This document shows positions 15,436 through 23,276 of a stretch of DNA of 64,000 nucleotides, piece after piece. The position numbers were made by a program, and so were the translations under genes. Source of the DNA: CAYTZH01 sp964442285 (GTDB taxonomy: Bacteria; Myxococcota_A; UBA9160; JAFDET01). The stretch spans positions 62,001 through 126,000 of the forward strand of contig CAYTZH010000004.1 of the NCBI GenBank assembly GCA_964442285.1. The letters are read 5' to 3'. Each line of letters starts with the position of its first letter. Within the stretch, counting starts at the first letter, position 1. A model generated the notes under the pieces. The model was given only the letters and a program-made list of their open reading frames with translations, was not told the origin of the DNA and searched no databases.

Positions 15436-16473
15436 TCAGCGACGGGAGAGCAGCTCGCGCAGGGTGGCGCGATAGCTCCCGACGAGCACGCCTTCCGGGT
15501 ACTCGCCCCGCTCGCGCAGGAAGTCGCGGAGCCGGTCGCCGCGGTAGTAGGGCACCGTCATGAAGCAGTGGTGCTCGTAGTGGTACTCGAAGCCCATGGG
15601 CGCCAGGAAGAAGCGCTCGACCGGGCCCGGCGCGAAGGACAGGAAGCGCGCCCGGCCGGTCGCGCCGTCGGCATGCTCCAACGTGGCGCGCAGCGCATTG
15701 AGCCCTGCCCCGACCGTGAGCACCGGGACGACCCAGAAGACGAGGTAGGCCCACGGAGACCCATGGATGCCCCAGAAGCCCAGCGCGAGGATCGCCTGGA
15801 CGGCGACCACGGCGGCCAGGTCGCCGACGTCCTCCGCGCCGTCCTTGCGCGTGTCCCGGCTCTCCAGGCCGAACCGGGCCCGATCCGCGGCACGGATCCG
15901 GCTTCCGGTGACAACGCGTCGCACGAGGGGGACGACCAGGCCACCCGAGAAGGCCCGGAGCATCCAGAGCCGGAGTCCCGCCGGCCGGGTCCGATCGTCG
16001 AGCCGGAGGTCCCAGTAGAAACGCTCGGGGTCCCGGCGTCCGCCGAACAGCCGATGGTGTGCGAAGTGGTCGGTCCGCACGCTGCGCAGCATCTGCCCGA
16101 TGGGCGCCGCCAGCAGCCAGCGCGCCAGCCCGTCGTTGACGGCGCGGCGCGGATGCAGGTTGTAGTGCACCGCGTGGTGGAGCAGGACGGAGCAGTGGTG
16201 CTGGAGCGCCCCGATCAGGACGATCCCGGCCAGGGCGCTCCACCACGCGTCGAAGGCCGAGCCGATCAGCAGGGTGGCGAGCACGAGCACCCAGATCCGG
16301 GCGACGTCGAGCGCGCCCCGCGTTCGGGAGACCTCGAACCAGGCCTTCGGCAGCGCGCGTGTCGGGACCGTCGTGCCGCGGCCGAGTGCCTCGTCTTCCG
16401 GCGCATCCCGCTCCGGATCCCGGTCGGCTCCCGCCCCCGCAGCGATCCCGAGATGGGTGGAGTCCAAGGTCAT
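15436..16473 (-). CDS. Membrane fatty acid desaturase
   Basis: 345 residues with all three di-iron histidine boxes: HHAVH, then HFAHH in RTDHFAHHRLF, and HYEHH in FEYHYEHHCF. Hydrophobic helices lie before box 1 and between boxes 2 and 3. The protein would use O2 and an electron donor in the inner membrane to insert a double bond or hydroxyl into an acyl chain. The ATG is preceded by GGGAGAGG. The gene is divergent from the three-gene block at 16611 and lies directly upstream of the YfhO-like gene. It belongs to the same family as its neighbours but is clearly a separate copy. Confidence 0.88.
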   Translation of the reverse strand: MTLDSTHLGIAAGAGADRDPERDAPEDEALGRGTTVPTRALPKAWFEVSRTRGALDVARIWVLVLATLLIGSAFDAWWSALAGIVLIGALQHHCSVLLHHAVHYNLHPRRAVNDGLARWLLAAPIGQMLRSVRTDHFAHHRLFGGRRDPERFYWDLRLDDRTRPAGLRLWMLRAFSGGLVVPLVRRVVTGSRIRAADRARFGLESRDTRKDGAEDVGDLAAVVAVQAILALGFWGIHGSPWAYLVFWVVPVLTVGAGLNALRATLEHADGATGRARFLSFAPGPVERFFLAPMGFEYHYEHHCFMTVPYYRGDRLRDFLRERGEYPEGVLVGSYRATLRELLSRR

Positions 16474-16594
16474 GCCTCTCCCTGGGCCACAGGTGTACCA
16501 GATCGCCCGTGGGAGCCCGGGGCGAACTGGGGGTTTTCTCCCCATTTTTGCCCCCTCGGGGACCCCGCGCCGGGCCCCGGAATCGGAGCGAGTG

Positions 16595-16600
16595 TATCCT
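16595..16600 (+). promoter_or_regulatory. TANNNT -10 box (TATCCT)
   Basis: TATCCT ends 10 nt before the ATG at 16611, with no Shine-Dalgarno sequence between. It would place the transcript start at or next to the start codon. Confidence 0.45.
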
Positions 16601-16610
16601 CCTCGGCTCC

Positions 16611-17561
16611 ATGGAGGACGGGATCCAGCGGACGGCGCCCCGCCGCGACGGACTGATCGGACCGGAGGGACGCTCCTACACGGAGTTCCGCCGCGAGCTG
16701 GCCCCGCGCTACGGGCTGGTCTGGGCGCAGATCGCCGCCGGCTGGATGGGCCTGGGCGCGGTGGCCCTGGCAATGGCGGCGCTCGCCCGCGGTTGGCCCG
16801 CGGCGGCCTGGTGGGCGATCCCACCCGCTGCGCTCGCGTTCGGGTATGCGGTGGCCTATCTCCACCTCTTCCTCCACGAGGGCGCCCATCACAACCTCGC
16901 GCCCGCGCGGCGCTGGAACGACCGCCTCACCAACCTGGCGGTCGGTCTGCTGGTCGGCCAGGAGGTCGGGCGCTACCGCAAGGTCCACTTCGTCCACCAC
17001 CGCGAGCTCGGCACCCCACGGGACAGCGAGCACAGCTACTTCGACGCGCTCGACCGGCGCTTCGTGCTGGAGGGGCTCCTCGGGGTGAAGGTCCTGCACG
17101 TGCTTCGCGGGCGCGCGCGGACGAGCGGGCACCGCGCTGCCGGGCGGTCGGCCTACGGCGGGGCCGTCGTCGCGTTCCACGCCGCCGTCCTCGCCGCCAT
17201 GGCGGGGCTCGGGGGAGGGCCGCTGGTGCTGGCCTGGGCGCTGGGGCTGGCCGCGGTCTTCCCGTTCCTGGGCGCGCTGCGACAGCTGCTCGAGCATCGG
17301 CGCGCGGACGCCGCGGTCGAGGTCGACTACCGCGTCACACCGCACGGCGCCGAGAGCCGCCTGTTCGGCGACGGCCCCATCGCGAGCACCTTCGGCGGCG
17401 CGGGGTTCAATCGCCACCTGCTGCACCACTGGGATCCCCAGGTCCCCTGCACGCAGCTGCGCGCCCTCGAGGAGTTCCTGAGCGAGTCGGAGGCAGCGCC
17501 CTGGCTCGAGGCCCACCGGACCTCCTACGCCGCAACCTTCCGCACGCTGATGCGGTGGTGA
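16611..17561 (+). CDS. Membrane fatty acid desaturase (first of three overlapping genes)
   Basis: 316 residues. Histidine boxes are HEGAH in FLHEGAHHNL, HFVHH in KVHFVHHREL and HLLHH in FNRHLLHHWDP, so the di-iron site looks intact. Helices lie near residues 45-95 and 185-225. It is shorter than typical acyl-lipid desaturases and lacks the long loop before box 3. No Shine-Dalgarno sequence is seen; a TATCCT box lies 10 nt upstream. Its stop overlaps the start of a second desaturase (GTGA), which itself overlaps a methyltransferase gene, so the three proteins are translationally coupled and probably act in sequence on one substrate. Confidence 0.85.
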   Translation: MEDGIQRTAPRRDGLIGPEGRSYTEFRRELAPRYGLVWAQIAAGWMGLGAVALAMAALARGWPAAAWWAIPPAALAFGYAVAYLHLFLHEGAHHNLAPARRWNDRLTNLAVGLLVGQEVGRYRKVHFVHHRELGTPRDSEHSYFDALDRRFVLEGLLGVKVLHVLRGRARTSGHRAAGRSAYGGAVVAFHAAVLAAMAGLGGGPLVLAWALGLAAVFPFLGALRQLLEHRRADAAVEVDYRVTPHGAESRLFGDGPIASTFGGAGFNRHLLHHWDPQVPCTQLRALEEFLSESEAAPWLEAHRTSYAATFRTLMRW

Positions 17562-18598
17562 CGCGGGTGTCGCAGTCCGTGCCGAGCGGGGTCGAGCCGG
17601 ACGACGAGAACGCACCCGTCCGGCGTGCATCGAGCGCGCGATCCCTGCGCTCCGTCGTGGCCCCCGAGGAGCTGAGCCGCTGGCGCGAGCCGGTGCCCTG
17701 GAAGACGGTCCGCGACCTCTCCGCCGTCTGGATCCAGATCCTGGGCGCCATCGCGCTGTTCGTGACCTACCCCGGCGTCCTCACCTTCGTCTTGGCCTTC
17801 CTGCTGGTCGGCGGAGGCCAGCACGGGCTGATCCTCGTCGCCCACGAGTTCACCCACTTCTCCGTGCTCCCGAGGAGCCGACGGTGGAACGATGCGATCG
17901 GGACCTGGCTGTTCGCCGCGCCGGCCGGCGTCCCGCTCCCGCTCTTCCGGCAGCGCCACTTCGCGCACCACCGCACCTACAGCACGCCCGAGGACACCAA
18001 GTCGAACTACCGCTGGGACTACCGCGGCAAGGGGCTCTGGCTGCGCCTCCTGCGCGGCCTTTCGGGCTGGGAGTACGTCGCCAAGCTGCTGAACGTCGGA
18101 CGGGCCGCGCGTGTCGCGGGCGCCGACGCGGCCAGTCCGATCGCGGCGCTCCCGCCCATCGTCGCGACCCAGGTCATCCTGATCGCCCTCTTCGCCCTGA
18201 TCGACGTACGCCTCTACCTCGCGCTCTGGGTCCTGCCCCTGGTCACGGTGTCCGCCCTCCTCGACGCGCTGCGCGCCACCAAGGAGCACCAGCCCCTGGA
18301 CGCGGAAGGCGGCGGCGGCGACCCCGGCGCCTTCTACAAGGGAACGCCCGGTCCCTTCGTGCGTTCGGTCCGCGCGACCTGGCTCGAGCGGCTCTTCCTG
18401 TGCAAGATCAACTTCTGCTACCACGCGGAGCACCACCTGTGGCCCCAGGTCTCCTACCAGTACCTGCCGGAGATCCACCGGCGCCTGGTCCGGGAAGGCG
18501 CCTTCGACGACCCGCAGCTCGGCTACGAGCGGGGCTACCTGAGCACGATCGGAAAGCTCTGGCGCGAGCCGATCGGGACGCCGAAGGGAACCCGATGA
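17558..18598 (+). CDS. Membrane fatty acid desaturase (second of three overlapping genes)
   Basis: 346 residues from a GTG that overlaps the previous stop as GTGA. Histidine boxes are HEFTH, HFAHH in RQRHFAHHRTYS and HAEHH in CYHAEHHLWP, all complete. LAFLLVGGGQHGLILVAHEF has the G-x-x-Q-x-x-L lead-in to box 1 seen in the other copies. An acidic N-terminal tail of about 50 residues precedes the first helix. The stop overlaps the methyltransferase start (ATGA). Family knowledge supports O2-dependent acyl desaturation or hydroxylation; chain, position and electron donor are unknown. Confidence 0.87.
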   Translation: MTRVSQSVPSGVEPDDENAPVRRASSARSLRSVVAPEELSRWREPVPWKTVRDLSAVWIQILGAIALFVTYPGVLTFVLAFLLVGGGQHGLILVAHEFTHFSVLPRSRRWNDAIGTWLFAAPAGVPLPLFRQRHFAHHRTYSTPEDTKSNYRWDYRGKGLWLRLLRGLSGWEYVAKLLNVGRAARVAGADAASPIAALPPIVATQVILIALFALIDVRLYLALWVLPLVTVSALLDALRATKEHQPLDAEGGGGDPGAFYKGTPGPFVRSVRATWLERLFLCKINFCYHAEHHLWPQVSYQYLPEIHRRLVREGAFDDPQLGYERGYLSTIGKLWREPIGTPKGTR

Positions 18599-19629
18599 GC
18601 GCCGCCGTCGCCGCCCAGGAATGGGCTCGCGCGCCCTTCGAGGGCATCGCGAAGACCCCCGTCGCGCGCTGCCCCGCCTGCGACTCGCCGAAGCAGCGGC
18701 CGCTGTTCGAGGTGCGCGAGCACGAGTACGCCACCACCACCTCCGACGCCTTCCCCCTGGTGGAGTGCGAGGACTGCGGGGCCTGGTTCCTGAACCCGCG
18801 CCCGGCGACCACCGCGCTCGACGTGATCTACCCGCCGAACTACTTCCTGCACGTGCTGGAGATGCGCGCGGGCGAGGCGGATCAACGAGCCGGTCTGTTC
18901 GCGTACTTCCAGGACCTGCTGTTCCGGCGGCGGATCCGACCCATCGAGGCCCACGTCGCGCTGGGTCCCGAGACCCGCTGGCTCGACATCGGCTGCGGCA
19001 CAGGCTCCGTCCTCGAGTCGATGCGAAAGGCCTACGGGGCGACGGGCGTCGGGATCGACTTCTCCGAGCGCGCCGCGGCGCTGGCCCGCCAGCGCGGCTT
19101 CGACGCGCGGGTGGGCCGCTTCGAGGACTACGCGCCGGACGGGGGCGAGAGGTACCAGCTGATCCACAGCTCCCACGTCATCGAGCACCTGGAGTCGCCG
19201 CTCCACTACATGCGCAAGTGCTGGGACCTGCTGGAGCGGGGCGGGATCAACGTGGTCATCACGCCCAACAAGGATGCCTGGGAGGCGAAGCGCTTCGGCC
19301 GACACTGGGGAGGCCTGCACGTCCCCCGCCACTGGACCCTGCTGGGCCCCGAGAGCGCGCGCACCCTGGGCGAGCGCACCGGCTTCGAGCACCTGGAGAC
19401 GCGCTTCTCGACCAACGGCACCTTCTGGGGCTGGACGCTCCACGCCCTGGCGGAGGCGCGCTTCGGGCGGAGCCTGGCCGACCGGGTGTTCCCCTCCGAC
19501 CACCGGGTGGTCGCGGCCGGCCTGGGCTCGGTGCTCCGCAACGGTCTGCTGACCGTGTTCGACGCGCTGAACCAGCTGTGGCACCGCGAGACCGCGAACA
19601 TGCTCGTGATCTACCGCAAGCGGAGCTGA
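18595..19629 (+). CDS. Zinc-ribbon class I SAM methyltransferase
   Basis: 344 residues. An N-terminal ribbon (CPACDSPKQR then CEDCGAWFLNPRP) precedes a methyltransferase core with motif I WLDIGCGTGSV near residue 126 and SSHVIEHLESP. LHVPRHWTLLGPESARTL matches the QWHVPRHLVLF segment of the fused methyltransferase at 580, so these are relatives, though this copy is the more divergent. The ATG overlaps the desaturase stop, and the operon order desaturase-desaturase-methyltransferase mirrors the domain order of the fusion protein. Members of this ribbon type occur in glycan and lipid clusters and most are uncharacterised. Confidence 0.85.
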   Translation: MSAAVAAQEWARAPFEGIAKTPVARCPACDSPKQRPLFEVREHEYATTTSDAFPLVECEDCGAWFLNPRPATTALDVIYPPNYFLHVLEMRAGEADQRAGLFAYFQDLLFRRRIRPIEAHVALGPETRWLDIGCGTGSVLESMRKAYGATGVGIDFSERAAALARQRGFDARVGRFEDYAPDGGERYQLIHSSHVIEHLESPLHYMRKCWDLLERGGINVVITPNKDAWEAKRFGRHWGGLHVPRHWTLLGPESARTLGERTGFEHLETRFSTNGTFWGWTLHALAEARFGRSLADRVFPSDHRVVAAGLGSVLRNGLLTVFDALNQLWHRETANMLVIYRKRS

Positions 19630-19641
19630 GCGGGCGCGGCG

Positions 19642-20646
19642 TCAGCGCGGTCGGCGCAGGACGAAGTCCATGTGGCTCGAGTTGCCGAGCCGCGATTGCA
19701 GCATCGCGAGGGGCGCGAAGAGCAGCGTGAGCAGCGAGTGGAGCGGCTCGGCGCTGAGCCGGAAGTGACGCCGCCGCCGCTCCGCCCACCACTTCAGGAT
19801 GGACAGGCTCCACTGGGTGGCGCCCGACGGCGAGCTGCCGATCTCCACCACCTCGAGGCCGGCCGCCTCCGCGTGCTTGCGGATCTGGCTCGGGTTGAAG
19901 AGGACCAGATGGCGCGGGACGTGCCACTGGGTCCAGTAGCGGCCGAAGAGGGACCGCTCGAGGGAGTCGGTGTCCGGGGTCTGCCCGACGACGATGCCGC
20001 CGGGGACGAGGATCTGGCGCAGCCTGCGCAGGAGGTCCACGGGGTTGCGGACGTGCTCGATGACATGGTGCATGTAGACGACGCCCACGGACGAGGGCTC
20101 GAACACCTGGTCCACGTCCCGGTCGTCGCAGACGTGTCCCTCGAAGCCGAGCTGCACGACCTCGCGGATCAGGTCCTCGGAGATCTCCGTACCGACCAGG
20201 CGCCAGGGCGCGCCCACCTCCCGGAACAGCTCCAGCCACGACCCGTTGCCGCAGCCGTAGTCCACCAGCACGTCGTTCTCCGGCGGCCTCAGCGACTCGA
20301 TCTGCTGCACCAGCTTGCGCACCGAGATCCGGGAGAGCAGCCGCACGATCGCGCCGCGCTCGGAAAGGCGCCGGTAGCAGGCGTACTCGGACGTGTAGAA
20401 GCGGCCGATGTCCTCCCGGCGCGGCTGGACCCGCTGGTAGATGCACCCGCAGTCGAGGCAGCGGACCATCTGGAAGTCCATGGAGCGGAACGGCTCTTCG
20501 AGCAGGTGCCGGTCGTCGTCCGGCATCGGGGGCGTCTCGGGCGCGAAGCGGCCGCCGCCGCACAGGGGGCAGTCCAGCACGTCGCGATGGCCGTCGTCCT
20601 GGACCAGGGCGACGTCGAAGCGAGGCGCTTCGGGGGTCTTGAGCAC
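19642..20646 (-). CDS. Zinc-ribbon class I SAM methyltransferase, close relative of the fused domain
   Basis: 334 residues. Ribbon cysteines lie in LDCPLCGGGRF and RCLDCGCIYQRV. Motif I is VDYGCGNGSWLELF, followed by MHHVIEHV, VGQTPDTDSLE and WTQWHVPRHLVLF; the C-terminus reads SHMDFVLRRP. Almost every one of these blocks recurs in the C-terminal half of the fusion at 580 (for example DYGCGAGTWLEIF and HMDFVLRKP), so the two probably catalyse the same reaction on similar substrates. The GTG at 20646 has no Shine-Dalgarno sequence, but a TAGCCT box lies 6 nt upstream. The gene converges on the methyltransferase at 18595. Confidence 0.85.
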   Translation of the reverse strand: MLKTPEAPRFDVALVQDDGHRDVLDCPLCGGGRFAPETPPMPDDDRHLLEEPFRSMDFQMVRCLDCGCIYQRVQPRREDIGRFYTSEYACYRRLSERGAIVRLLSRISVRKLVQQIESLRPPENDVLVDYGCGNGSWLELFREVGAPWRLVGTEISEDLIREVVQLGFEGHVCDDRDVDQVFEPSSVGVVYMHHVIEHVRNPVDLLRRLRQILVPGGIVVGQTPDTDSLERSLFGRYWTQWHVPRHLVLFNPSQIRKHAEAAGLEVVEIGSSPSGATQWSLSILKWWAERRRRHFRLSAEPLHSLLTLLFAPLAMLQSRLGNSSHMDFVLRRPR

Positions 20647-20652
20647 GGCCAG

Positions 20653-20658
20653 AGGCTA
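20653..20658 (-). promoter_or_regulatory. TANNNT -10 box (TAGCCT)
   Basis: On the minus strand TAGCCT ends 6 nt before the GTG at 20646. No Shine-Dalgarno sequence intervenes, which fits a leaderless transcript. Confidence 0.5.
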
Positions 20659-20784
20659 CCGCCTCGGTGCCGGCTCCCCCAAGCCCGACCGGGGTTCAGC
20701 CGGACGCCCTGCGTGCCGCTGAAGGATGAGAGCGGGCCTGTCGACCCCAGGGGGAGAGTCCGCGGGGGCCCAGCCGTGCGCGGC

Positions 20785-20790
20785 TATAGT
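20785..20790 (+). promoter_or_regulatory. -10-like TATAGT upstream of the TPR gene pair
   Basis: TATAGT in otherwise GC-rich DNA, 36 nt before the ATG at 20827, which has its own GGAGGTG. No convincing -35 is seen. Confidence 0.35.
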
Positions 20791-20826
20791 TGGCCGTCGT
20801 CGCACGCTCGGAGGTGTACCTGGCAG

Positions 20827-23262
20827 ATGCGTGGACCGCGCCCGCGCCCGCGCCCCGCAAGCGCTCGGAAGCTCGTCTCGCTGGCGCTCGTCGGATCGCT
20901 CGCCTGCAGCCTGGCCTGTCAGCGGAGCCTCGAGGATCAGCTCGCCGAGGTCCGTCTCCTCCAGGAGCTCGGAGCGATCGACGAGTCCATCGAGGGCCTG
21001 CGCGAGATCCTGGCCACCCGGCCGGACCACCCGGAGGCCAGCCTCCTCCTCGGGACGGCCCAGCTCGCCAAGGGCCGGGCGGGACTCGCCATCTGGCCCC
21101 TGCAGACCGCGGCCCGCTCCGAGGCGTGGGCGGCCCCGAGTCAGCTCGCCCTGGCCAGCGCGTACCTCGCCCTGCAGCAGCACGACCAGGCGCTGCGCGC
21201 CGCCGACGCCGCCGCCGCGGCCAGCCCGCAGGATCCCGAGCAGCGGATCGCCGTCGCGCGGCTGCGCACGGCGGCCTATGTCGCGGCGGAGCGCTGGGAC
21301 GAGGCCATCGAGGCGTCGGCGCGGTGGCTCCGGGAGGTCCCCGGGGACCCGGACGCCCTGACCCTGCAGTCCAACGCCTTCCTCGGGGCCGAGCGGGTCG
21401 AAGAGGCCCGGGAGCCGCTCGTGCGCATCTGGAACGACCCCCGCTACGCCGATGCGCCGGTCGCGGCGCGAGCCGGGATCGCGCTGGCGCGCCTCCACAC
21501 GAGCTACCTGGAGGACGAGGCCGAAGCCCGTCGCTACGTCGAGGAGCTGATGGCGCGCCATCCGGCGCGCCCCGACGTCCTCCGCTACGTCGTGGGCTAC
21601 TTCGACGAGCGGGAGCAGCCGGAGCTCGGGACCGACTTCGCGCGCACCGCCGTCCGGGCGGCGCCCGCCGACCTCGGCCTGCGCACGTTCCTCGCCGAGC
21701 GCCTGGCCGCCAGCGATCGGACGGAGGAGGCGGAACGCCTGCTCGTGGAAGCCACCGAGCTGCTGGGCACGCCCCAGGCGTGGGTGACCCTCGCGGAGTT
21801 CCACCGCTTCCAGGAGGAGCCCGCGAAGGCGTTGGCCGCCCTGGACCAGGCGGTGGCCAAGCTTCCGGAGGTGACCGACCTGCTCTGGTTCAAACGCGCC
21901 GTCCTGCTGGTGGCCACCGGGGACCTGGAAGGCGCCGAGGCGGCCGGGGCGAAGCTCGCGGAGGCCGTCTACCGGGACATGCTGGCGGCCCAGCTCGCGT
22001 TCTCGCGGGGCGACCTGACCGAGGCCGAGCGCCTCTTCGACACCGCCCTGCGCCGCTGGCCCAACAACGCCAACGCCCGCTACCTGGCCGGACGCACCGC
22101 GCTGGGCCTGGGCAAGGTCGAGCGCGCGGTCTCCGAGTTCCGCGAGGCGGTCCGGGCCGACCCGGACGCGACCGACGCGGGCCTCGACCTCGCCCGCATC
22201 GAGCTGGCCCGGGGCGATCCCATGGCGGCCGCCACGGGGCTCGTGCCGCTGCTCAACCACGCCCCGCCGAGCTCCCGCCGCTTCCAGCAGGCGGCGTTGC
22301 TGATGGTCCAGATCCAGGTGGCCCAGGGCCACTACGAGCAGGCCCGACAGGCCCTCGCCAAGGGCCCGGAGCTCGACTTCCCGGCGCTCGACCTCGCCGT
22401 GGCGCGCGCCGCGCTCGAGGCGAAGGCCGAGGGCCCGGCGGCGGCCGTGGCCGTCCTGGAGGCGTCGGCGCTCGATCTCGTGGCGCCCGAGAACGAGGCC
22501 GCGCTGCGGATGCTGTGCGACCACCTGATCGCCGTGGGCCGCGGAGCCGACGCCCTCGCCCGGGCCGACGCGGCCACAGCCGCGAGCCTCGAGACCCCCG
22601 GACCCCACGACGTCCGCGGCCGGGTGCTGAGCCGCCTCGGCCGACACGACGAGGCGGAGGCCGCCTTCGGGCAGGCCCTCGCCCTGGACCCCGAGCACGC
22701 GGAGGCGCTGGCCGGTCTCGCCCACCTCGCCGAGCAGCGGGGCGACCGGGGCGAGACCCAGGCGCGGCTCGAGCAGGCGGCGGCGGCGGCGCCCGGCCGC
22801 GCCGAGTATCCGTATCGCCTCGCCCAGTTCCACCTGGCGGCGGGCCGCCGCGAGGCGGCGGTGGAAGCCTACGAGGAGGCCCTGCGCCGGGACCCGCTCC
22901 ACCCCCACGCGAGCAACGATCTGGCCTGGATCCTGGCCGAGCAGGGCCACTCCCTGGACCGCGCCCTGGCGCTCGCGCAGACCGCCCGGCGGGTCGATCC
23001 ATCGGCCGCGGTGCTCGACACCCTGGGGTGGGTGCGGTTCAAGCGGGGGGAGATGGAGCAGGCGGTGCGGGTGCTGGGCCAGGCCCGCGCCCTGGACCCC
23101 CGCTCCCCGTCGATCGGCTACCGGCTCAGCCTGGCCCTGATGGAGACCGGCGAGTCCGAACGGGCCCGGGAGCTGCTGGAGCAGGCGGTCGGCGCGGGGG
23201 CCTTCCCGGAGGCCGACGCCGCTCGGGACCAGCTCGCTCGCCTGTCCCGGAACGCCCCTTGA
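20827..23262 (+). CDS. Large TPR-repeat lipoprotein
   Basis: 811 residues. A basic N-terminus and hydrophobic stretch end in two possible lipoboxes (SLAC, Cys27 or Cys31). The rest is tetratricopeptide repeats, with typical blocks such as GRHDEAEAAFGQALALDPEH near residue 600 and a last ASNDLAWILAEQG-type repeat near 700. It resembles PrsT-like TPR lipoproteins of exopolysaccharide/exosortase loci, but no exosortase is present here. It is likely a periplasmic scaffold anchored to a membrane. GGAGGTG lies about 11 nt before the ATG. A second TPR lipoprotein follows after 14 bp, so the pair forms an operon. Confidence 0.8.
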   Translation: MRGPRPRPRPASARKLVSLALVGSLACSLACQRSLEDQLAEVRLLQELGAIDESIEGLREILATRPDHPEASLLLGTAQLAKGRAGLAIWPLQTAARSEAWAAPSQLALASAYLALQQHDQALRAADAAAAASPQDPEQRIAVARLRTAAYVAAERWDEAIEASARWLREVPGDPDALTLQSNAFLGAERVEEAREPLVRIWNDPRYADAPVAARAGIALARLHTSYLEDEAEARRYVEELMARHPARPDVLRYVVGYFDEREQPELGTDFARTAVRAAPADLGLRTFLAERLAASDRTEEAERLLVEATELLGTPQAWVTLAEFHRFQEEPAKALAALDQAVAKLPEVTDLLWFKRAVLLVATGDLEGAEAAGAKLAEAVYRDMLAAQLAFSRGDLTEAERLFDTALRRWPNNANARYLAGRTALGLGKVERAVSEFREAVRADPDATDAGLDLARIELARGDPMAAATGLVPLLNHAPPSSRRFQQAALLMVQIQVAQGHYEQARQALAKGPELDFPALDLAVARAALEAKAEGPAAAVAVLEASALDLVAPENEAALRMLCDHLIAVGRGADALARADAATAASLETPGPHDVRGRVLSRLGRHDEAEAAFGQALALDPEHAEALAGLAHLAEQRGDRGETQARLEQAAAAAPGRAEYPYRLAQFHLAAGRREAAVEAYEEALRRDPLHPHASNDLAWILAEQGHSLDRALALAQTARRVDPSAAVLDTLGWVRFKRGEMEQAVRVLGQARALDPRSPSIGYRLSLALMETGESERARELLEQAVGAGAFPEADAARDQLARLSRNAP

Positions 23263-23276
23263 GGAGGAAGACGCGC

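Noticed and set aside
1..20646. Ladderane or polyketide biosynthesis cluster
   Set aside because: Desaturases, methyltransferases and radical SAM genes do occur in such clusters, but no ketosynthase, ACP or phytoene-desaturase-like gene is present.
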